A stretch of DNA of 64,000 nt from Pantoea sp. AS-PWVM4 (GTDB lineage Bacteria > Pseudomonadota > Gammaproteobacteria > Enterobacterales > Enterobacteriaceae). Made by a program: the position numbers and the translations under genes. Positions 58,603 to 64,000 of this stretch are shown here, piece by piece (the first letter of the stretch is position 1; each line of letters begins with the position of its first letter). Under the pieces are notes generated by a model. It made no database searches. It saw only the letters and a program-made list of their open reading frames with translations, and had not been told where the DNA came from. The stretch lies in NCBI RefSeq assembly GCF_000468095.1, contig NZ_ASZC01000009.1, positions 1 through 64,000 of the forward strand, given 5' to 3'.

Positions 58603-59526
58603 TTATCCCACCAGCGTCAGGGGATGGTTTTCCACGTTGCGCCGTGACATCAGCGACAACAGAATCGATTTCACGGCTTCTGCCGGTTGCGACAGCGGCA
58701 GATGATCGGACATGCAGAACGACAACGAGGCTTGTACATCTGGCTCGACAATCTTCGCCATCCACGAGTCTGAGGTTTTCAACATCGCCCGCGCGGCGGA
58801 TTCGGGCATGATGGTGGCACCCAGACCGGCAGTCAGTGCGGCGTTAAGCGTGGTTTGTGATTCGATCTCGCACTTAACACGATATTGCAGGTTATTCTGC
58901 ACAAAGGCATCGTCCAGCACCTTACGCATGATGTTATAGATGCGCGGCAGGAACAGATCGTACTGCGCCACTTCTGCCAGACGGATCTCTTTCATCGGTT
59001 TCGCCAGGCTGAACGGACAGACGAAGCACAGATCTTCCTTCATCAGCGGCATAAAACGCAGGCCGTGGATATTGCGATGGTCATAGATCACCGCCATGTC
59101 CATGCGACCGTTCATGATCAGCTCGCTCAACGTGGTGCCGAAGTTCTCGTTGAAATAAAGCACGATACCGGGATGCTGCTGCTGCACTTCCATCATCAGC
59201 GGCAGGGCGAGATTTTGCGCTGCCGTGCCGGGCGCAAGGCCGACTGAGACGCTGCCGCTGAGCGACGCCCCGACACGATCAATCGCACTTTGCGCCTGTT
59301 CGCACTGGCGCAAAATGGACTGGGCGTGAGAATAGAGCGTTTTACCCGCTTCGGTAGGGGTGACGCCGCGCTTGGTGCGGATCAGCAATTGTTGGTTCAC
59401 TTCCCCTTCCAGCGTTGCCAGCTGCTGGCTCAGGGCGGGCTGGGCGATATGCAAAATATCGGCGGCCTGCGTCAGACTGCCGACATCGACAATCTTGACG
59501 AAGTATTTAAGACGGCGAAGATTCAT
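58603..59526 (-). CDS. nac: Nitrogen assimilation control regulator Nac
   Basis: A 307-residue LysR-type regulator (E. coli Nac is 305). The N-terminal domain is almost that of Nac: MNLRRLKYFVKIVDVGSLTQ, AADILHIAQPALSQQLATLE, NQQLLIRTKRGVTPTEAGK. The effector half is more divergent, with LPESAAR-like MPESAARAML near residue 235. Nac links NtrC to sigma-70 genes for nitrogen scavenging. ATG 59526 has GGAGG 8 bases upstream. Its promoter region has a sigma-54 site and an NtrC-type site, as in Klebsiella nac, which strengthens the call. A second Nac-like paralogue elsewhere in the genome cannot be excluded. Confidence 0.88.
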   Translation of the reverse strand: MNLRRLKYFVKIVDVGSLTQAADILHIAQPALSQQLATLEGEVNQQLLIRTKRGVTPTEAGKTLYSHAQSILRQCEQAQSAIDRVGASLSGSVSVGLAPGTAAQNLALPLMMEVQQQHPGIVLYFNENFGTTLSELIMNGRMDMAVIYDHRNIHGLRFMPLMKEDLCFVCPFSLAKPMKEIRLAEVAQYDLFLPRIYNIMRKVLDDAFVQNNLQYRVKCEIESQTTLNAALTAGLGATIMPESAARAMLKTSDSWMAKIVEPDVQASLSFCMSDHLPLSQPAEAVKSILLSLMSRRNVENHPLTLVG

Positions 59527-59561
59527 GGTCACTCCCTCCAACGGAACGCATATCAGCATCA

Positions 59562-59577
59562 AGCAAAGTTGATGCCA
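59562..59577 (-). promoter_or_regulatory. Sigma-54 (-24/-12) promoter of nac
   Basis: On the minus strand it reads TGGCAT-CAACT-TTGCT, with the exact 10-base GG-to-GC spacing. Transcription would begin near 59551, about 25 bases before the ATG. Confidence 0.82.
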
Positions 59578-59688
59578 GAATAAGGTTTAGTGATTGAACT
59601 CAGGCAGGAGGGTACGGCGCACATGCCTCCTAAGGCTTTTGCTGAGTTGACTTACTGCCTGCTCAACAAATGTTCAGACAGGATGTTT

Positions 59689-59705
59689 TGCACAATTTTG
59701 GTGCA
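59689..59705. promoter_or_regulatory. NtrC-type binding site
   Basis: TGCACAATTTTGGTGCA fits the NtrC consensus TGCAC-N7-GTGCA (compare the glnA site TTGCACCAACATGGTGC). It is centred about 146 bases upstream of the predicted nac start point, similar to the far-upstream site known for Klebsiella nac. Confidence 0.75.
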
Positions 59706-60019
59706 TTTTCCCATTAGCGTTACCGATGGCTGACGGGAGCAATGCGCCACGATGGCGCGCGCAGCGGCTTGAAAGTAACAGTTTTTTAACATATCTGGCG
59801 CGCGCGCTGCGTGACCCGCCGCGCATTTCCGGGCAATGCGCTGACTTTGCTGCAAAAGTGTGCAGCCGGTCCTGTCATCGTTTTGTGTTATATCACCACA
59901 ACAAAGCACTATTAGCGGTGGTTGTGGGCGAAAACCTATGCTCAGAGAACTTTGCTGGCCGCGCGCGTTTTGGCGTGCCGCGCCGTTTCTGCTGACACTG
60001 AGAGAGGGAAGTGTTCCCC

Positions 60020-61222
60020 ATGCCCGAGATAGCCGATCGACTAAAGAATGTGACTGTTTCCGCCTCCGTCGCCATGACCCAAAAAGCACGCGATCTCGCG
60101 GCGCAGGGAATTGATGTGGTGGCACTTTCCACCGGAGAACCCGATTTTCCAACGCCGGATCACGCCATTGAGGCGGCTTATGCGGCGGCGCGCGCGGGGG
60201 ATACCCGTTATCCACCCACCGATGGCACGCCAGCCCTGCGTAAAGCGATCCAGCTGAAATTTAAACGTGATAACCAGCTGGATTATGACGTCAGCCAGAT
60301 CCTTACGGCTGGCGGTGCCAAGCAGATCATCTTCAACGCCATTCTGGCGACCATCAATCCGGGCGACGAAGTGGTGATCCCGACGCCGTCATGGATCAGC
60401 TATGCCGATATCGTGAAATTTGCCGGTGGTATCCCGGTGCCGCTGCCGTGCGCCCAGGAGAATGGTTTTAAACCGCTTCCGGCGCAGCTGGAAGCGGCGA
60501 TCACCGATAAAACCAAATGGCTGCTGCTCAACTATCCCAGTAACCCGACCGGTTCAGTGGCGAGCAAAGCAGAGTTGCAGGCGTTGGGAGAAGTGCTGTT
60601 GCGTCACCCGCAGGTGTGGATCATGACGGATGATATCTACGAACATCTGATTTATGACGACGTGCGTTTTTATACCCTGGCGCAGGTTGAACCGCGTCTG
60701 TATGAACGGGTGCTGACGGTGAATGGCGTGTCAAAAGCGTACTCAATGACCGGCTGGCGTCTCGGCTTTTGCGGCGGCCCGGCTCCGTTGATCAAGGCGA
60801 TGAGCAACGTTAATACCCAGAACAGTGGTGGCGTGACCACCCTGACTCAGGCCGCCGCAGTTGCGGTGCTGGAAGGCCCACAGGATCTGTTGCAGGAACG
60901 TGCACGTATCTACCGCGAACGTCGCGATTACGTGCTGGAACGCCTGACCTCAATTGATGGTCTGCGCTGCCATAAGCCACAAGGCGCGTTTTATCTGTTC
61001 GTCAATATCGCGGGTTATATCGGTAAAGTCAGCGCGGGTGGCCGTCAGATCAACAACGATGCCGATTTCGTACTGGCATTGATTGAGGAGCAACATGTGG
61101 TGACGGTGCAGGGGGCGGCTTACGGCATGAGTCCGTTTATCCGTCTGTCTTACGCCACCAGCATGGAACGTTTGCAGACGGGTTGTGATCGTATTGCGGC
61201 GTTTTGTGCCGGTTGCCGGTAA
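60020..61222 (+). CDS. Class I PLP-dependent aminotransferase (aspartate aminotransferase-like)
   Basis: A 400-residue fold-type I aminotransferase of the AspC-gamma type. It has STGEPDFPTPDHAIEAA, NYPSNPTGSV, DDIYEHLIYDD, the PLP lysine K239 in NGVSKAYSMTGWRLGF, and the C-terminal arginine in FIRLSYATS. It transfers amino groups between an amino acid (aspartate, aromatic or similar) and 2-oxoglutarate in the cytoplasm. ATG 60020 is preferred to the GTG at 60011, which is too close to GAGGGA. It is divergent from nac and convergent with pxpA, consistent with a nitrogen-scavenging role. Confidence 0.9.
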   Translation: MPEIADRLKNVTVSASVAMTQKARDLAAQGIDVVALSTGEPDFPTPDHAIEAAYAAARAGDTRYPPTDGTPALRKAIQLKFKRDNQLDYDVSQILTAGGAKQIIFNAILATINPGDEVVIPTPSWISYADIVKFAGGIPVPLPCAQENGFKPLPAQLEAAITDKTKWLLLNYPSNPTGSVASKAELQALGEVLLRHPQVWIMTDDIYEHLIYDDVRFYTLAQVEPRLYERVLTVNGVSKAYSMTGWRLGFCGGPAPLIKAMSNVNTQNSGGVTTLTQAAAVAVLEGPQDLLQERARIYRERRDYVLERLTSIDGLRCHKPQGAFYLFVNIAGYIGKVSAGGRQINNDADFVLALIEEQHVVTVQGAAYGMSPFIRLSYATSMERLQTGCDRIAAFCAGCR

Positions 61223-61231
61223 GGATTGCCT

Positions 61232-61379
61232 TAACCCTCACCCTAACCCTCTCCCGCAAGCGGGAGAGGGGACCGACCGAGCAAATCTTGCATCCTTCTC
61301 CCGCTTGCGGGAGGGGGTACATATAGCACTCTCTCCCTTCTCCCTCTCCCGCTTGCGGGAGAGGGGCGGGGTGAGGGTA
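61232..61379. repeat. Palindromic repeat element abutting pxpA
   Basis: It contains three CTCTCCCGC-x-x-GCGGGAGAG-type palindromes and inverted ends (ACCCTCACCC / GGGTGAGGGT). The same family as 50318-50457. It fills the convergent gap between the aminotransferase and pxpA and ends at the pxpA stop codon. Confidence 0.8.
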
Positions 61380-62147
61380 TCAGGCCAGCACTTCAGTCGC
61401 CGGAGCCACCTGATGACCACTGGCTTCGATCTCGCTGCGCACGATGGTGGCGAGCGCCAGTGAACCGGGTGTATCGCTGTGGACCAGAATTGAGCGGGCG
61501 CGTACCGCGATCTCTTCACCTTCAAGAGTGGTGACAGTGCCGCGTTGCAGAAACTGGCGCACACGGGCGCGCAGCGCGCTTTCTTCTTTAATCACCGAAC
61601 CGGCGATACCACGCGGCACCAGACGCCCCTGGGCATCGTAAGCGCGGTCGGCGAGGAACAGCGTGAGGGTTTTCAGACCGGCGGCCTGCGCAGCGCGTTC
61701 AATAATGGTATCCGGCTGGGCGAAGATAATCAGCGAGCTATCAATACGCGCCACCAGCTCCATCACTTGCTGCGCCAGCGCGGCGTCACGGTTAACGATA
61801 TTGCCCATCGCTGCGTGGAAGCTGAAATGGGCAACCTGAGTGCCTTCGGCACGGGCAATCGCCATCAATGCACCCAGCTGATACGCCACCTGCTGGCAAA
61901 TTTCGTCAGCGGAAAAAGGCAGTTCACGGCGGCCAAACCCCTGGCGATCCGGCAGGCCCGGATGTGCACCAATCCCCACGCCATGCTGCTTCGCCAGACG
62001 GACCATGTTGGTCATGATCGTGGGATCACCGGCATGAAAACCGCAGGCAATATTGGCGGATGACACCACCTGCATCAGTGCGGCGTCATCACACAGTTGA
62101 TAAACGCCGAAGCCTTCTCCCATATCGGAATTGACATCAATCTTCAT
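61380..62147 (-). CDS. pxpA: 5-Oxoprolinase subunit A (LamB/YcsF family)
   Basis: A 255-residue protein with the LamB/YcsF signature: IDVNSDMGEGFGVY, ANIACGFHAGDPTIM, GIGAHPGLPDRQGFGRREL, and the C-terminal VRARSILVHSDTPGS. With PxpB and PxpC it forms the ATP-dependent prokaryotic 5-oxoprolinase, which converts 5-oxoproline (pyroglutamate) to glutamate in the cytoplasm. The length is typical. It is 21 bases downstream of pxpC and last in the operon. Confidence 0.95.
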   Translation of the reverse strand: MKIDVNSDMGEGFGVYQLCDDAALMQVVSSANIACGFHAGDPTIMTNMVRLAKQHGVGIGAHPGLPDRQGFGRRELPFSADEICQQVAYQLGALMAIARAEGTQVAHFSFHAAMGNIVNRDAALAQQVMELVARIDSSLIIFAQPDTIIERAAQAAGLKTLTLFLADRAYDAQGRLVPRGIAGSVIKEESALRARVRQFLQRGTVTTLEGEEIAVRARSILVHSDTPGSLALATIVRSEIEASGHQVAPATEVLA

Positions 62148-62168
62148 CGTTTTGGTTCCTTGCCAGGG

Positions 62169-63155
62169 TTAAACGCCCACGGCCTTGCGCAGCGGCAGGC
62201 AGCTCAGACGCAGCCGGGTGAGCCAGCGCGTCACTTCTTGTTCGATGGTGATGGCTTCACGCGCATCACTTTTTACCAACTGAATGGACTGGCCGGGCAG
62301 TACCTGACCGAGTCGCCACAGATCCTGCTCGATCACCCCGGCGATCTTGGGATAACCACCGGCGGTGTTGGCATCGCTTAACTGGATGATCGGCTCACCG
62401 GCCGGAGGCACCTGTACGATTCCGGGGATCAGGCCATAGGATCGCATCTCCACCGTGTGTGACGGGAAGATCGGATCTCCTGCCAGCCGGTAACCGGTGC
62501 GGTTGCTTTGGTTGGAAACTTGCCAGGATTGCTGCCAGAAACGCGTGGCGTCTTCAGCAAACAATGCGTACTCGCCGGAGGGAATGGCGCGTAGCTGGAT
62601 CTCGCCGGCGTTATTACGCGGGAACCAGGTACCCAGCGCGCTTTCCGGAGGTTCGATACCGATACCCGCCTGTGGTAATGTCGGGCCAGTTGTCGGGCCA
62701 AGGGGTAACTGGTCGCCACGCTGCAATGCCCGGCCATGATGACCACCGAAGGCACCGCGCAGCGCGGTACTGCGCGAATCCAGTACCACGGGCACATCGA
62801 TACCACCGGCAATGCACAGATAACCACGGGCGCCGCTGCGTGGGTAGCGCAGCTCGAGCACCTGACCGGCGCGAACACCGCAACCCCACCAGGGCGGCAG
62901 AGGGCTGCCATCCAGCGTGGCGCGACAGTCAGCGCCGGTCACGGCGATGCTGGTATCCTGCAAAAAGCGCACGCGAAATGGAAACAGTTGCACTTCAATC
63001 GCGGCGGCATTTTCCTCGTTACCGAGCAGCAGGTTGCCTGCCCGCAACGCCAGTGGGTCCATCACGCCGCTCACCGACACGCCCATATGGCGATAGTTGA
63101 AACGGCCTAAATCCTGCACCGTATTGAGCGCACCGCTTTGTTCAATCTCAATCAC
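62169..63155 (-). CDS. pxpC: 5-Oxoprolinase subunit C (KipA family)
   Basis: A 328-residue biotin-dependent-carboxyltransferase-fold protein, formerly allophanate hydrolase subunit 2. It begins IEQSGALNTVQDLGRFNYRHMGVSVSGVMDPLALRAGNLL, then has YLCIAGGIDVPVVLDSRST and RTGYRLAGDPI, and C-terminal GEPIIQLSDANTAGGYPKIA. It works with PxpA and PxpB in 5-oxoproline cleavage. Its start overlaps the pxpB stop by 4 bases, so it is translationally coupled. Confidence 0.95.
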   Translation of the reverse strand: MIEIEQSGALNTVQDLGRFNYRHMGVSVSGVMDPLALRAGNLLLGNEENAAAIEVQLFPFRVRFLQDTSIAVTGADCRATLDGSPLPPWWGCGVRAGQVLELRYPRSGARGYLCIAGGIDVPVVLDSRSTALRGAFGGHHGRALQRGDQLPLGPTTGPTLPQAGIGIEPPESALGTWFPRNNAGEIQLRAIPSGEYALFAEDATRFWQQSWQVSNQSNRTGYRLAGDPIFPSHTVEMRSYGLIPGIVQVPPAGEPIIQLSDANTAGGYPKIAGVIEQDLWRLGQVLPGQSIQLVKSDAREAITIEQEVTRWLTRLRLSCLPLRKAVGV

Positions 63156-63862
63156 AGTTCAATCCTCTGCGGCAGAAAGCGAATGCGATCGCCAGGGGCC
63201 ATCAACGCCGGTGAGTCCGCCAGGGGATCAAACACCTCCAGTTCGGCATAGCCAATCGCGTTCCAGCCATTCGGGCCGGTCAGCGCCGAGACGCCTGCCT
63301 GCGCGCCGCCAATGGTGACGGTGCCTTTCAGCATGCTGAGCGACGGTACTTTTTTGCGTGGCGTTGCCAGCTGCGGGTCCAGTCCATGCAGATACCCAAA
63401 GCCCGGCGCGCTGCCGAGGGCGAATACCGTGTATTCGCTTTGATGATGACGACGTACCACTTCGCGCGCGCTGAAACCGGTATGTCGGCAAACGGCATCG
63501 AGATCGATCGCGTGTTCGCCACCGTAATCCACCGGAATCTCAATCAGTTTGCCCTGCGGATGGATGGCCTGCGCCTGTTCCCAGGCGGCATGCAGTCGGG
63601 CGCGCACCGCAGTCTCGTCGGGGGGAATCTGGCGAAACAGCACCAGCAGATTGGTGACCCCAGGGATCAGTGATTCAACGTCTTCGCCACTGGCGAGCAA
63701 TCGTGCCAGCGACCAGACGCGACGTTGTGAGGGCAAATCAAAACCGCCCGGTGCTTCCACCAGCCAGGCGCGTGCGCCAATGGTGGAGAGGGTAATGGTA
63801 GAGGAGCAAGCCAGCGCGGATGCGCTGGCGGGCTTGATATCAGATGGCGACATCACGGGCAT
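63152..63862 (-). CDS. pxpB: 5-Oxoprolinase subunit B (KipI family)
   Basis: A 236-residue KipI/allophanate-hydrolase-subunit-1 protein. It has VTNLLVLFRQ, EIPVDYGGEHAIDLDAVCRHTG, HHQSEYTVFALGSAPGFGYL, and the conserved GTVTIGGAQAGVSALTGPNGWNAIG. It supplies part of the kinase site of 5-oxoprolinase. The ATG at 63862 has GGAA 7 bases upstream and lies 2 bases after the stop of the preceding binding-protein gene, so the operon runs binding protein-pxpB-pxpC-pxpA. Confidence 0.94.
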   Translation of the reverse strand: MPVMSPSDIKPASASALACSSTITLSTIGARAWLVEAPGGFDLPSQRRVWSLARLLASGEDVESLIPGVTNLLVLFRQIPPDETAVRARLHAAWEQAQAIHPQGKLIEIPVDYGGEHAIDLDAVCRHTGFSAREVVRRHHQSEYTVFALGSAPGFGYLHGLDPQLATPRKKVPSLSMLKGTVTIGGAQAGVSALTGPNGWNAIGYAELEVFDPLADSPALMAPGDRIRFLPQRIEL

Positions 63863-63864
63863 GG

Positions 63865-64000
63865 TTATTCCAGCGGTTCAAATTTCAGACTGGAGAGCGG
63901 CTGAACGCGCTCCTCACGCACCATTTTGTATTCGGTCTTTGGCCCAATCCAGGTGTCCCAGATTTTGTCGATGGTGCCGTCATCGTCCATCGCTTTCAGG
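63865..64000 (-). CDS. C-terminal part of an amino-acid ABC solute-binding protein
   Basis: The last 44 codons of a gene that starts beyond the window. The visible tail includes LKAMDDDGTIDKIWDTWIGP, the C-terminal helix pattern of family-3 amino-acid binding proteins (compare A-L-x-x-M-x-x-DGT-L-x-x-I-x-x-K-W). It ends 2 bases before pxpB on the same strand. It could be the missing binding protein for the ABC transporter at 54978-57181, bringing 5-oxoproline or a related amino acid to PxpABC. Confidence 0.8.
   Translation of the reverse strand, partial: LKAMDDDGTIDKIWDTWIGPKTEYKMVREERVQPLSSLKFEPLE

Larger units (their letters stand above)
59527..60019. other. Divergent regulatory region between nac and the aminotransferase
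   Basis: This 493-base gap contains the nac sigma-54 promoter (59562-59577), an NtrC-type site (59689-59705) and, toward the aminotransferase, a weaker sigma-54-like sequence (59796-59811). No gene is credible here. Confidence 0.6.

Overview
The window reads as chromosome from a plant- or environment-associated member of the Enterobacterales, most like Pantoea or a close Erwiniaceae relative. This rests on close orthologues of enteric genes (sbmA, abgTBAR, tsx, gcd, yghU, nac, pxpABC), a membrane-bound three-subunit gluconate dehydrogenase next to an E. coli-type core, and more than 20 copies of a short palindromic repeat (core GCGCGATAAATCGCGCCGCTAC) in intergenic gaps. No rRNA, tRNA, CRISPR array, prophage or intact insertion sequence was seen. 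Species assignment is inference.

Layout. 0-7 kb: a YncE-type beta-propeller gene with a Fur-like box, sbmA, and a gluconate dehydrogenase operon (gamma subunit, FAD/GMC subunit, tri-haem cytochrome c) behind a GntR-type operator. 7-14.5 kb: an MFS transporter plus the p-aminobenzoyl-glutamate locus abgT-abgB-abgA with divergent abgR. 14.5-21.3 kb: a VOC protein, tsx with a consensus CRP site, an OmpR-type two-component system facing a small AraC-type regulator, and a LysR/MFS efflux pair. 21.4-27.6 kb: PQQ glucose dehydrogenase gcd with a second GntR-type operator, an AT-rich stretch with an orphan protein, an EntS-like MFS exporter, and a Gfo/Idh/MocA oxidoreductase. 27.8-37 kb: a sugar-kinase-like gene, a ROK regulator, a complete CUT1-type sugar ABC transporter, a GNAT protein and an atypical cytoplasmic GH28 protein. 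37-39 kb: a D-malate/tartrate dehydrogenase with a divergent LysR gene. 39.4-47.7 kb: a Na+/solute symporter, a cytoplasmic sialidase-like protein and an SDR, then a sigma-54 activator facing a Gfo/Idh-Hyi-binding protein operon that carries a well-formed sigma-54 promoter. 47.8-50.2 kb: a second, lipoprotein YncE paralogue with its own Fur-like box, and yghU plus a DUF1330 gene. 50.4-55 kb: an inositol-type cluster (iolH-like, LacI regulator, IolE-like, Gfo/Idh). 55-64 kb: a polar amino-acid ABC transporter, an SDR, a biotin-carrier-like protein without the biotin lysine, nac with sigma-54 and NtrC-type sites, an aminotransferase, and pxpBCA (5-oxoprolinase) behind a partial solute-binding protein.

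How the genes work together. gcd and the gluconate dehydrogenase would oxidise glucose to gluconate and then 2-ketogluconate in the periplasm, and the near-identical GntR-like operators (ATGTTACCGGTAA) suggest co-regulation. The 58-64 kb end looks like a nitrogen-limitation island built around Nac and 5-oxoproline. The middle holds several carbohydrate or polyol catabolic cassettes, each with its own regulator, whose substrates cannot be named from sequence alone.

The most interesting leads are the sigma-54 module at 42.8-47.7 kb, the GntR operator pair, the Nac promoter architecture beside the lysine-less biotin-carrier-like protein, the atypical GH28 cassette, and a long composite intergenic repeat present at 6.8-7.5 kb and 29.9-30.2 kb.
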